In this document: in pieces, positions 1-10,960 of the stretch
Position numbering within the stretch: position 1 is the first letter of the stretch
Layout of the letters: every line of letters begins with the position of its first letter
Source of the DNA: Chelydra serpentina
Taxonomy: Eukaryota; Chordata; Testudines; Chelydridae
DNA length: 64,000 nucleotides
Reading direction: 5' to 3'
Assembly (NCBI GenBank): GCA_037349315.1
Contig: JBAIAC010000018.1
Coordinates: 4,650,001-4,714,000 of the forward strand
Program-made: the position numbers and the translations under genes
The notes under the pieces: model-generated
The model's database searches: none
Told to the model about the DNA's origin: nothing
Seen by the model: the letters and a program-made list of their open reading frames with translations, nothing else

Positions 1-567
1 AATGTATGCTTTATTTCCAGTTTGAATTTGTCTAGCTTCAACATCCAGCCATTGGATCATGTGATATGTTTCTTTATTGGTCTGAAGAACCCATTATTAA
101 TATTTGTTCTCCATGTAGATACGTACAGACTGTAATCAAGTCACCCCTTAACCTTCTGTTTGTTAAACTAGATTGAGCTCCTTGAGTCTATCACTGTAAA
201 ACAGGTTTTCTAATCTTCCAATCATTTTAGTGGACCTTCTCTGAACCCTCTCTGATTTATCAACATTGTTCATGAACTGTAGACAAAAGAACTGAACACA
301 CTATTCCAACAGATGTTGCACCAGTGCCAAATACAGAGGTGAAATAACCTCCCTACTCCTACAAGAAACACACCCATTCGATGATGATTCCCCATTTACA
401 ATTACATTTTGAGACGTATCAATTGGCCAGCCTTTAATCCATTCAATATGTACCATGTAAATGTTATATCTTTTTAGTTTCTTAATCAACATGTCATGAG
501 GTACCAAGTCAAATGCCTTACAGGAGTCTGAGTATATTACATCAACAATATTAACTATATCCAATCC
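1..567 (-). pseudogene. CR1 LINE ORF2 fragment, decayed, runs off left edge
   Basis: Reverse-strand translation shows non-LTR reverse transcriptase text: a KAFD-type motif followed by a VPHDMLIKKLKRYNI-like stretch and WIKGWPID (about 555 down to 410). It then jumps directly to the C-terminal CR1 region (SREVISPLYLALVQ, then SERVQRR-like text in another frame with stops, down to position 1). The segment between the palm motifs and the C-terminal region is missing, so an internal deletion joins near 380-400. Stops and frameshifts below 300 show that it is dead. CR1 ORF2 normally encodes endonuclease plus reverse transcriptase for retrotransposition; no function is expected here. The left end is cut by the window. 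Orientation and family are confident, exact ends are not. Confidence 0.85.
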
Positions 568-1751
568 AGGACCCTATTGTGGTAGGTCTTGTCTAAATAC
601 ACAGGAAGAAGCAGTTGTTGCCTCAAAGAGCTTGCAGTCCAAGAACTAGCACACCCACAGGTAAATAAACCTGTAATCTACAATTCACTGATATAACAGC
701 ATACATTATAATGGAAACTTTTATCCTGAGTAAAATTTAATTATTTTAGGTCTGCTCCTCCCCAAGCCCCATTGACTTAAATGGGAGCAAGATCAGGCCC
801 TTTGGGAGTATTCATATAAGCTACTTGTGCAGAAAGCTTTGCAGGATTAGGCCCTTTATTTGCAAGACTGCATTTCCATAAATACAACAGCCCAGAGTCT
901 GTGTTATTTCTGCTCTGGAGCACTAGAGGTTATCAGCGGCTGTCCAGTCTATTATATCTTTAATTCAAGGCTCATACTTTTTATATATATTGTTTCAATT
1001 TTGAGTAACACCTTGGAAACTAATATCAAATAAATGACTGTATAATGGATGGCCCTTTGGCTGTGATAGCACACAATGCATTCCATTATTAGAAATCTTT
1101 GTCGATCTATGTTCAAGGATTATTAAGTAGCTTGCACTGAATTTCTTAGTTCATTTCATACCACATGCATTCATAAATTAGATGATGGTAATCTATTAAT
1201 AAAAACTTAATATTCTACATTATCCTCCATAAAAATATTCACTGTTTTTTAAATGAAATAAAACTATCCACAGGGTTTTTAAGAAGCTGATGAGATGTAA
1301 GGCAGATTAAAATCTTGGTTTTATAATGGCCTAAGACAAGGCTTACTCACTTTCTCCGAGAGGCGATATGGCATCTAATATGAAAAATAGGGTACTAGTG
1401 TTAACTCCACAACTCTAATATCTTTAATTATTACTCTTTGATGTAACAAATAGCTTTCAAATATAAGCATAGGAGCATACCATAAGAAAACAGGTAGGAC
1501 AAACCAGAGTTCTTCGTGCCTAGTGCTTCTCTCCTGCTGGCAGACAGGTACAAAAAAATGGGTCAAACTGGGACAGAGTGTACAGCAGCCTCTCTCCTGC
1601 CTTTGAGCCTGTGATGACTCTTCCATCTTAATTCTACGGTCAGGAGGTAAAGGAGGGGATATGTTGTGGGAGCAGGCATATTCTGTAGCATGTTCCCTGG
1701 GGAAGCCACTGGATTTCTTACCAGAAATTCACTACGGAGCTAGTGCTACTC
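568..1751. other. No gene seen; one short foldback repeat piece
   Basis: AT-rich sequence without a supportable gene. Around 765-812 there is a 'cattgacttaaatgggagcaagatcaggccc'-type piece, which belongs to a short dispersed foldback family seen again at 29095, 36407 and 37050. The 83-codon reverse frame at 1375-1626 has no recognisable domain. Confidence 0.5.
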
Positions 1752-1754
1752 TTA

Positions 1755-2040
1755 GGGCTGGTCTACACTAACCCCCCCTGTCGAACTAAGATACGCAACT
1801 TCAGCTACATTAATAACGTAGCTGAAGTCGAAGTCTCTTAGTTCGAACTTACCTGTGGTCCACACGCGGCGCGCAGGCTCCCCCGTTGACTCCGCCTGCT
1901 CTGTTCGTGGAGCAGGATTACCAGCGTCGACGGGGGAGCACTTCCTGGTTCGATTTATCGCGTCTAGACAAGACGCGATAAATCGAACCCATAAGACCGA
2001 TTGGACTCCTCCGACGTGACGGGTGAGTATAGACCTACCC
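1755..2040. mobile_element. Harbinger-type MITE, 286 bp, TSD TTA
   Basis: The element starts GGGCTGGTCTACACT and ends with the imperfect inverted copy (tatagacctaccc). It is flanked by the trinucleotide TTA on both sides (1752-1754 and 2041-2043). A 3-bp TTA/TAA duplication is the mark of the PIF/Harbinger superfamily. It has internal hairpins: one around 1800-1830 (cagctacatt ... acgtagctg) and one around 1950-1987 (cgatttatcgcgtc ... gacgcgataaatcg). No transposase is encoded, so it would depend on one elsewhere. It resembles the reptilian Chompy-type MITEs, from memory. Confidence 0.85.
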
Positions 2041-2074
2041 TTAGAAGCAACAAATTCCTTTCCTTGCCTGCAGG

Positions 2075-2365
2075 CAGGGCTGGCTCCATGCACCAGCGCA
2101 GGAGGCGCATGCCTGGGGCGGCAAGCCACGGGGGGCGGCGTGATGGTCACTGAGAGGGCGGCAGTTAGGCTGCCTTCGGCGGCATTTCTGTGGAAGGTCC
2201 ACCGGTCCCGTGGTTTCGGCGGCGGGGCCGCCGATGGTGCGGGACTGGCGGACCTCCTGCAGAAACGCCGCCAAATCCGCGGGACCTGGGACCGCCCACA
2301 GGCGTACCGCCGAAGGCCGCCTGACTGCCGTGCTTGGGGTGGCAAAATTCATAGAGCCGCCCCTG
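2075..2365. mobile_element. hAT-type MITE, 291 bp, TSD CCTGCAGG
   Basis: The inverted ends are CAGGGCTGGCTC and gagccgcccctg, and the element is flanked by a perfect 8-bp duplication CCTGCAGG at 2067-2074 and 2366-2373. An 8-bp duplication with CAGGG ends indicates the hAT superfamily. The body is GC-rich and CpG-rich (ggcggc runs), which keeps long frames open on both strands (2023-2445 plus, 2041-2439 minus, 1752-2345 minus). These are composition artefacts and not genes. It lies only 31 bp from the preceding Harbinger MITE. Confidence 0.88.
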
Positions 2366-2373
2366 CCTGCAGG

Positions 2374-5300
2374 GCTTATAGAGAGGTAGGCTTTATGGGG
2401 GAATGGACAGAGAGGCCAATAGAGGCATATCTCCTGCACAAGTGAGGTGGAAGGAGGTAGGCAGCACTGGTTTGTTACAAGAAGATCCCAAATTCCACAA
2501 GGTTTGACAATGGATTGTCAGTCCTTGTGGAGTTTCGAAGCTTCCTTTCTGCAACCCTCTACTATGTCTATACTCCTCCAGATCCCTCCCACAAGAGCTT
2601 AATGTGAGGAGGAACTCAGTGAGTCTGAGTGTGCGGAGGCAGCAGCTGACTTTTCATCAAATGGTGCATGGGAGGTCACGTGCCTCCCTAGATTTGCTGC
2701 TTGACATGTACTGAGCATGCTCACATGGACATGTGCCCCCCATTATCGATAGACGCAGGTCATTTCTGCTTTTCATTTCATTTCATGGAGGAGGAAGATT
2801 TGGCTATTTTAAAAGAAAAGTGAAAAACTGTATTTAATGTTACAAAGGTGAACAACGGGGAAGAGTGTAGGAGATGCAACAAGCTGAAAAACAGCAATAC
2901 AGTATATTCATAAACAACAACATATTGTTATTTGGAACAGTGAGAATAATAATATGTATAGCATGATAATTATACACAGCTATACACCCAGAAGGGGTTT
3001 CAGCATGTTTCCCCTCTGTATTTGAAATGTTTTAGTTTCTGGATTGTCTAGCCCCCACCATACATACATACAGAACAAATCAGCTCCCTTATGTTCTTTA
3101 GCCAATTTACTTTTTTGCAGAATTAACTTCTCTTGCACTTAGAATTATTATTGTAATTATTTATTATTTGTATTATTGTAGTGCCTAAGAGCCCTAGGTT
3201 GGCTTTTACAGTAAATATTTCTTGCTCACTCTTAGGGCCTTGCTCACCTTCTCTTTGTGAGACACTATGTGGCATTTGACCTTTGCCACCGTGTGACTTA
3301 TTTTGAGCTCCTGCTTCTCTGTATTATCCCCTCTGATGGGAAGGCTGCCAGCAGAACAGAACAGCAGAGGACATGGTAGCTATTTCCTGCAAAGGACCAA
3401 TGGGATGAACAAAGCCTATTCCTGCAGATCTTGGTTCATCTGTGTACCACCCCAGGTCTCCCACAGACCAGGTAGCACAGCAATCTGTTTCATGGTGCTG
3501 CCTTTGGCAGGGTGTCCTTGACAACCACCTGTCCATACTCCCTCTTGGAGTAAGCAAAAGCCATGGACTGAGTTACAGCTGCCAGGTCAGTAGTGGTTTA
3601 CAGTGCAGGTTGTATTATGTGTTTGGTTGCCTTGAATGAGGGACTTGCTTGATAGAGGGCTTCTCCTTGACTTCTTGCCCCTGTCAGCCGCTTCTTTCTG
3701 GTGGAGCTCTGCTCATGAGTTGCAGACACAGAGTGGCTATAAAGAGCTATATAATGAGAAGACATTTCCCATGTAACCTCAATCCATTTTTTCATGGACC
3801 TCTGTCCCTTCATTGCATTTTTAAGGCCATTCTGTTCCCCTCTGCACTAGGAATACTGTGTGCCCTTAATGTTTATAATAGAACTAAAATCTCCTGTGAT
3901 AAAGATCTTAGGAGCAAAAGGCACGTCTACATTCAATATGTTTATTCTCCTAGCTGTTTTTCCCAGACTTAGTATACATATGGTCTTATGAGTAAGATCT
4001 GTTTATTCACTACCACAACTTCAGCATTAATCATTTATCCTTATCCAAACCAATGCTAACAGTTAGTGTCTGGAAAAAACGGTCTAAACAGAGTTTAATG
4101 TGGTTGGGTTAGTATTAGTCTCAGATCTAGATTGGCTTTACCAATATCAGATCTCTGTTCCATAACTTGGAGGGTTTATCAGTTTTCTACCCCACTGATG
4201 ATAGACATTTATAATATTGTTTAGGCAAAGACTTTGGTTTTGACTGCTAATTTTAGAAAAGATAATAGTCTTCAAGACATCCATTCCAAATCTGTCTTCT
4301 CCCTGAAACCAGTTTGTGAATTGTAGATAGTGTAATTGGCTCCTTGCATCTAAATCATACAAAAATCTTTAAACTGAGAAGATTTGTAAGGTTTTACAGG
4401 AGATATATAAAAAAGCACAGGTACCAAAGCTAATACAGTTTGCCTAGACATTAGACTTATGTTGGATTCTCTGCAGAATGATTCAGTATTCTGTGCAAGT
4501 TTGTGGATTTCTGACAAAAAGACATTTTTAGCACCATTGCAACTAATAGATTCATTTGGAGGCACTGATAAATAGACGTAGCTGGCAGTGGAATTAGAAG
4601 CTGAGCTACCCTGTTTTTTTCTCTCTCCTATTAATACCAGGTGATGATTGGTGTTGTGAGGCATAAACTCAGAGCAACTGGATGAGAAAAGGAAATAAGT
4701 GGTCTGGAAACATATGCAATCTGTGAAAAATGAGAGCATACCTTCCACGCTGTCACCTTTACCACTTAGTTGAGCTCTTCAGCACAAGATACCTCATCAG
4801 ATATCTAAATGGCTTTTTATGGTATCCAGATGCCCAGTTTGTGTGTGCATTGGCAGAAACTACACACAGATTGGGAATGCAACTGCACATTGATTATTGC
4901 AATTCACTGTGGGCTTGCGTGTTTTTGAAAATCAGGCCCACAGTATGTAATATGGTCTTCACTTCTGCTGGAAATAGTTTTCATGTGGACCCAACTGTTC
5001 ATGGTTTTTAATCCAACCAGTTTGTAAACAGAGATGCTATTCTCCTCACCTACCACAGTCATATCTATCTACATTTAAGCACCAGTAGAATTTGTGCCAA
5101 AGGTGAACATTAACCAAAGAGCTCTCCCTTTAATTACACCTGCTACTGATACAAATAGGCTTTATAACTCTAAAATCTCCTACTAGTACTCTTAACTACT
5201 GGTGAGAGATTAAGTGTTCACAAGTTTAAGACATTCCAAATGTTTCATTGAGGGTAATCCTATTAGTTGCAGACTCTAAGGTCACTGCTGGAATCAGGTA

Positions 5301-5885
5301 CTGGTTTGGTTAATGGATTTTATATGTAGAGTACATATTTGCACTATGCAGTTAGAAAATGAAGTGCTACCCATAGGATAGAAATTTTAAAAACTTAAGA
5401 CACTGACATTTGACAAGTTAGGATCACAAGGTTTCTACAAGGTATGGAAATATGTGATCCAAGACAATAGTAAGGAAATTTAGTTTAGAAAGTAAGTTTA
5501 AAAGTTTGAATACATGTGGATGGCTTCTTAGAGGACTTCTAATGGCCTATCAAGCATCTCATCTGCAGAGTACGACTTCAAAACTAGCCCAGACTGGTGG
5601 TAACTAAGTTATTGAGCCTGATTTCTGCAACCTTTAATCAGCTTGAGTGTCACTTACTCACATGAGTAATCTCATTAATTTATCTGTGAATACTTCATCT
5701 CAGAATAAATTGCAAGATGAGGCTGGTGGCCTGTGTGAAATATATTTAGTGGCGAGTCCAGTTTCCAGAAGGGAGGAGACCATAAAGAAAAAGCTACTAT
5801 TATTATCATGATCTCCTGTATAACACTCTTCACAGAACTCCCCCAAAATAATTCCTTTTGAACCAGCACATATCTTTAAAAAAAA
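2374..5885. other. No gene seen; SINE/L2-type tail near 3145-3205
   Basis: About 3.5 kb of old non-coding sequence. The patch at about 3145-3205 (attattattgtaattattt, then gtagtgcctaagagccc) matches the reverse complement of the tail of amniote CORE-SINE/L2-like repeats seen intact near 13400. A small hairpin built on ccacaagg/ccttgtgg sits at about 2497-2532. The short open frames here overlap on both strands and show no domains. Confidence 0.5.
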
Positions 5886-5990
5886 CATCCAATCTTGATT
5901 TAAAAATTCCAAGTGATGGTGAATCCACCATGACCCTTGGTAAATTGTTCAATTGATTAACTAGCTTCACTGTTAAAAATTTATTCCTTA
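5886..5990 (-). mobile_element. CR1 LINE fragment, about 100 bp
   Basis: On the reverse strand this piece (ending at aatccaccatgacccttgg and running through 'aactagcttcactgtt') matches the CR1 ORF2 C-terminal/3' region as I know it from turtle CR1. It looks like the stretch just 3' of the fragment at position 1. Both ends are ragged and no target duplication is visible. Confidence 0.6.
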
Positions 5991-6460
5991 TGATTTATCA
6001 ATCATACAGCATCATGTATACCCACAACACTCCACAAACCTGATTAAAAGTACAGTACCTGCCCCAAAGAATGCAAAGTGTCTCCATAATTATGGTTGCA
6101 AACAGAGACCCATTACAAGTCAATTTTGAGACACACAGAGTCTTGTAAGTTAAAAAGAGGTTTACAAATTCAAAATGCTAGGGTTAAGTCTTGATGACAA
6201 GTAGATTTCTTTTCCTGAAAATTTCAGGAGATTCACGAGTTGTTTTCCAGATAAAGAAAATCAAAAATTAAAGACTTTGCAAGTCTTGTGGCTCACAGTG
6301 AGAGCTGTATTGGCGAATACCAAAATCGGTAAGGTGAATTTTCACATTGCAACAACATTCACTGACTGTATGCACTTCCCTGGGATAGAATATTTACACA
6401 CACTACCTTAACTGGACATTTTCATTCTTTATAATGTTTTTAGTCCACAGTCCTGCACAT

Positions 6461-6730
6461 ATCATAGAACCATAGAATCTCAGGGTTGGAAGGGACCTCA
6501 GGAGGTCATCTAGTCCAACCCCCTGCTCAAAGCAGGGCCAACCCCAACTAAATCATCCCAGCCAGGGCTTTGTCAAGCCTGACCTTAAAAACTGCTAAGG
6601 AAGGAGATTCCACCACCTCCCTAGGTAACCCATTCCAGTGCTTCACCACCCTACTAGTGAAAAAGTTTTCCTAACATCCAACCTAAACCTTCCCCACTGC
6701 AACTTGAGACCATTACTCCTTGTTCTGTGA
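6461..6730 (-). mobile_element. CR1 LINE 3' end, about 270 bp
   Basis: The left end reads atcatagaaccatagaatct, the reverse complement of the diagnostic CR1 3' terminal repeat (ATTCTATGAT-type). It is followed by ggttggaagggacctcagg, a hallmark CR1 sequence. The body is the antisense of the ORF2 C-terminus and short 3' UTR, truncated at its 5' end near 6730 as is usual for CR1. A homologous antisense copy lies at 63137-63346. Confidence 0.92.
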
Positions 6731-6877
6731 CTATGTACACATGTGATTAATTTTATCCAAGTATCCCATTATTACTCAAGTGTGTAGAATTTCACACACA
6801 CGTAAGTGTCTGCAGGATTGAGATCTAAGCATTTTAAATTTAATGTAATTCAATTTTAAAGATAATACTCTTCTTAT

Positions 6878-7473
6878 TGTGACAGACCCAGACAAGTGGG
6901 GTACAGAAGTCTGATAGAAGGCAAATATACTGGCCATTGGATGAATAGTTTTCTGTTCCCTGAGTGACCAGAGCAGGGGCTGCACTAGAACAAGCAGGAA
7001 CTTTCTGGAACCAATTTAAGGCAGGCAGGCTAATTAGGACACCTGGGTTTAAAAAGGAGCTCCCTTCAGTTTGTGGTGTTGCGTGCGAGGAGCTGGGAGC
7101 AAGAGGCACACAAGGAGTTGAGAGGGAGAAGAGTTGAAGGACTGAGGAGTACAAGCATCAGCAGACCATCAGGAGGAAGGTCCAGCAGTAAGCATAAAGA
7201 AGGTGTTGGGCGGAGGTCGTGGGGAAGTGGCCCAGGGAGTTGTAGCTGTCACGCAGCTGTTACAGGAAACCCTACAGACAACTGCAATCCACAGGGCCCT
7301 GGGCTGGAACCCGGAGTAGAGGGCGGGCCCGGGTTCCCCCCAAACCTCCCAACTCCTGATCAGACACAGGAGGAACTTGACTGTGGGTTCTACCAGAGGG
7401 GAAGATCTCTGAGGCGATCAAAATCCGCCAATAAGCGCAGGACTCACCAAGGCAGAGGAGGAACTTTGTCACA
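6878..7473 (+). mobile_element. Solo LTR, 596 bp, TSD TTAT
   Basis: It begins TGTGACAGACCC and ends ctttgtcaca, i.e. TG...CA with short inverted ends (TGTGACA/TGTCACA). It is flanked by a perfect 4-bp duplication TTAT (6874-6877 and 7474-7477). A CCAAT sequence near 7010 and a TATA-like tttaaaaagg near 7049 give the sense-strand promoter. There is no internal region, primer-binding site or second LTR next to it, so it is a solo LTR left by recombination. The family resembles turtle Ty3/gypsy or ERV LTRs; the size of the duplication does not settle which. Open frames inside it (7073-7555) are not genes. Confidence 0.88.
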
Positions 7474-7989
7474 TTATGAACTTTGTATAAGGATTATACT
7501 GTTTACTGTAGCATTCCTTAGCTTCAACTTTACAACATTTGTTGTATTGGAATGATAAAGAAATACATGGGTAAGTCGTTTCTGTTATGTCACCTAGCAT
7601 TATCCAGTATGTTTCCAAATTGCGCAGTGGCAGAATTTTCAATGTAAAGCAGTGGCACTTGTGACTGGCTGAGTTTGGTCTGCCATTACTGTCATATTTT
7701 GTGCAGTTCTGCATTTATATACATTGTAATGATACTCGAAATAGAATGCCAAAACCACTGTGCTTTGCTTGAACTATAAAAAGAGTCTTGAGTCATAAAG
7801 TCCAGAAGTCAAGAAGGAAAGAAAAAAAAAGATAAAGAAATAAAATTGGAAGTGAAAAAAATGTAAAAGGGGACTTGCCTGGAATCAGTTCTATAGAAAT
7901 AGCAACAGTAAAATCATCCTAAAAATGAGGAAATATAATCCTCCCACAAATGTTTTAAGTAGGTATTTTTATTAATGAATGACAATTTA

Positions 7990-8100
7990 AATATTTAATG
8001 CATTAAGCCCCTGACTGAAAAAAAAACTTAAGCACATGAGTATAATTACATATTTAAGATAAATATGTGCATACGTTTGCATAGGATGTGGTTCATGTGA
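7990..8100. repeat. Foldback repeat copy (family B), degenerate
   Basis: The pattern cccctgactg ... cttaagcacatgagta ... aaatatgtgcatacgtttgca is an eroded copy of a near-palindromic dispersed repeat that also occurs at 9125-9255 and 45604-45742. It has no coding capacity. Confidence 0.4.
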
Positions 8101-8160
8101 CTAGAGTGACAAATCAAAGGTGGCAACAGAGAAAGAAATCTACAAAAAAAAAAGGAATCT

Positions 8161-8985
8161 TGTGACGTGGTTATGACTCACCACCACGGCGTCCCCTGCC
8201 GGTCGGTCTGGGAATTAGCTCTCGGCAGTCCTGGAGCGCCCTCTGCCGGTGGTGTCCCATCCGCCACTCCCTTGCCGGGGTCTGGACCCGCGTTGCTCCC
8301 GGCTCGCAGTGTCCTCTTCAGGACACTGCCCTCCGGCAGTGCCCCCTAGTCCACGCTCACCCCCTTCCGGGGGTTGGGGGGTTAACAGCAGTCCTCTGGT
8401 GCACCTCTGCCGAAGTGACCAACCACACCCCAAAGTCTGGCCCCTACCATCAGGGGTCTGGTGCAGTCTGTTATGGCCACTTCCCATGGCCCGGTGCAAG
8501 ATAAGGTGGAAAGGGGGGGGGGACCCAGGCCCACCCACTATGCTGGGTCCCGACCCAGGAATCCTCTAGCGGCAGCCTTCCTGCCCTCCTTCTCTCCCCT
8601 CATCTGCTCTCTCTCTCTCCCTGGGTCACTTCCCCACTGACCCCTTTTGCACCCTCTAGGCCCTTCCAGTCAGGGCCCGCAGCCTGGCAGGTAACAGGCT
8701 GGAGCTCTCCTATGCTCCCCTGCATCTGCCCAGCACTGCACTATCCGAGGTGCTGGTCACCTGAGCAGGAGACAGACCTTTCCCCCCGAAGGCCTGGGAG
8801 AGACTCCCTGCTCCTCTCCTGAGCAGCCTTCTTATAGGGCTGAGCCTGGCCCTGATTGGCTGTCTCCAATCTGGGCCCCGATTGGCTCCCTAACATGCCC
8901 TCCCTGATTGGCTGCAGCCTTGTGCAGCCTCTCTGGCCTGTCTTAGCCCACTCATGCAAGGGGGTGGGGCACCCGCCCCACCACA
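8161..8985 (-). mobile_element. Solo LTR, 825 bp, reverse strand, TSD ATCT
   Basis: Reading the reverse strand, it starts TGTGGTGGGGCGGG and ends ACCACGTCACA, flanked by ATCT (8157-8160 and 8986-8989). The U3 part holds a strong promoter: three reverse-strand CCAAT boxes (ATTGG on the plus strand at 8855, 8881 and 8907) spaced exactly 26 bp, followed downstream by a TATA box (CCTATAAG, plus positions 8831-8839). It is CpG-rich compared with the AT-rich flanks. No internal retroelement sequence adjoins it. It is of the Ty3/gypsy or ERV type; I cannot decide which. Confidence 0.88.
8831..8911 (-). promoter_or_regulatory. LTR promoter: three CCAAT boxes plus TATA box
   Basis: Reverse-strand CCAAT pentamers lie at 8907-8911, 8881-8885 and 8855-8859, each 26 bp apart, and a TATA-like CCTATAAG lies at 8831-8839. 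The order and orientation fit a U3 promoter driving reverse-strand transcription from the LTR. CCAAT boxes bind NF-Y in vertebrates. Whether the promoter is active cannot be read from sequence. Confidence 0.7.
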
Positions 8986-9124
8986 ATCTGAACATTAAAC
9001 TGAAAAACAGTAAAATCGATCAATAAAAATGTTCATCAAAATCATTTTGTAAAATTATTCTTTTGTAAAAAAAAGCCACTTTTCCTCAAAGTTTTCACCA
9101 TTTTTACTAGTTCTAATAATTAAA

Positions 9125-9255
9125 GCCCCAGTCCTTGAAACAATTTTGCATGTGTGTAACTTTATGCATGTGAGTAGTCCCATTGGAATCAATGCTGCCA
9201 ATAACTGGTGCTAAAGTTATTCACGTGTTTTCAAGAGTAGAGGTTGGGGGCTAAA
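9125..9255. repeat. Foldback repeat copy (family B)
   Basis: The left half (ttttgcatgtgtgtaac ... atgcatgtgagtagtccc) and the right half (ctaaagttattcacgtgttttc) are imperfect inverted copies around a 'cattggaatcaatg' centre. This is the arrangement of a short palindromic dispersed repeat common in sauropsid genomes. Its better partner is at 45604-45742. Confidence 0.5.
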
Positions 9256-9999
9256 TTTGCAAATGGGGTTCTACTGCAATAATTGTTTCCAAATGGTTAT
9301 AGAACATTTCAACCCAAAAGGTAAAAGTTTCATTATGTTTTGCTTCTGCCCAAAGGTTCTTGAATATTTGAGTGAAAATGGTTCGGCGAATTTTGAATGA
9401 GAAAAAAAAGGGGAGGAATCCACCACTTTTCCCGTTAGAAAAGTATTTTGGTGGCTTTTTTCGAACAACTCGATAGCTGAAATGACTGAGGTTTAAAAGT
9501 TGTCATTTGCCATAGAAATTGTTCTTCATGCATAGGCGTTCATGCATGACCTTCATTGTTATTTTTGTTGTATTTGGTTTTATTTGCAAACTTTTAAAAA
9601 CATTTCGATGTTGCTTCCTTTTCTTTTTTGTTCATTAAAAAAAATAAGGATGTTAGCCTTCCTAAAATATTTTTTGGGTAACTTCTTGCTAGCACTTTTC
9701 AACTTCAGCAACAGCATTGGCAGCACACAGACTGATCTTGGTTTTGTTATAGTCTGATATCCATACTAACACCATCACTCGAAAGAATATCCTGTATCCC
9801 AGTGTAGCCTGATTTAGGGTGTACCGTGTACTGATAATATTAATTTAATTTATGGATGTAATTATATTTTAATCCAACTTAATGTAACCAATTAACATTT
9901 GATGATTAATTGATTAATAACATTAATAATACTTTATTATTATTAATAGTATAGGTTTTAGGCTTGCCAATCTGTTTAATCAGAAGATAAAAGTTCTTG

Positions 10000-10960
10000 T
10001 CCTGAATCAGGCTCCACAGAATTTACAAAGGACCCTCAGGGGTATGACAGGAAGCTCACACTGAGACAGATATAGTCGTAAAGACTTTTTATTAAAATCA
10101 GTGAAATAGTAAGTAAATGGTAAAATACCCAGAGTTACAAAGTTATAATTGCATTACTGCTATTCAAAAGATACATATGATAATATAGTATTATATGCAA
10201 CAATGCTTTGGTTAATATACTCCCACCCTTCCTTGATAACCTGGTGGTAAGAGACACAGGACCAGCCTTGCGGTTCAGGTTTCTCAATTCTTGAGTAAGG
10301 AATGCAGTGCTTAGAAGAAACTAATGCTAAGAGTTAACTTAGGGTTTACTTGACTAACTTACACTTAAAATCAAAACCTAATAAACAAAACTAAGAATAA
10401 AAGCTTAGGGAAACCAAGCTTAGCCTAGTTCCCTTGAAACTTAAAGTTTAAGAAGAACAAATATAGCCTACTAATAGTAGTAGTCATCGTAGATAGATAG
10501 AATAGATAGAGTGAGTGAGTAAGATAGAGTAAGTGAGAATGATAGAGCGGAGTGGAGTGCTCTAGCGAGGTGTGTTACCTCTTTTATAGGGCACAAGTGC
10601 CAGAAATCCTTCCTCCTATGCCCAGATTTCATTCCTCACCCACAAAATGTTAGGGTACGCTTACCCTATAGGCTAGTATGTCTGTGCGTATTGATGACAC
10701 GTATATAGTTTCCTTGTGGTGTACCTGTTATGTCTGTGGGTACAACATTGAAAAATCCCCTATGCCATTCTCCATTGGTCTAGATAAAAAGTCATAGACA
10801 TAGGCGTGGGTACTTATCTATTTAGGTAACAAGATGAAGGTCAACTTTACTTTGTGGGTAAAAAGTCTTAATATAGATGTGTTAACTTTGCCTTAGCTTA
10901 ACATACAGGATATAGCCTGTAGATCTCTTGCATTACAGCCAAACTTACTTTAATATAAAT
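10000..10960 (-). mobile_element. Probable LTR-like region, reverse strand, ends unclear
   Basis: The reverse strand carries a TATA box (CCTATAAAAG, plus 10581-10590) and about 490 bp downstream an AATAAA polyadenylation signal (plus tttatt at 10088-10093). That order fits U3-R-U5 of an LTR. No clean TG...CA ends or target duplication were found, so the limits are a guess. A GATA/GTGA-rich microsatellite lies inside at 10490-10550. It could instead be an ordinary promoter-like coincidence in unrelated sequence. Confidence 0.4.
10490..10550. repeat. Microsatellite, agat/gtga tetranucleotides
   Basis: An impure run of agat-, gtga- and aagt-type tetramers (agatagatagaatagatag, then gtgagtgagtaag). 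Confidence 0.85.

Noticed and set aside
1752..2445. Three long frames of 132-197 codons
   Set aside because: They span two adjacent CpG-rich MITEs on both strands and cross element borders, so they cannot be a gene.
7073..7555. 160-codon plus-strand open frame
   Set aside because: It begins inside a solo LTR and runs out past its end; composition effect only.
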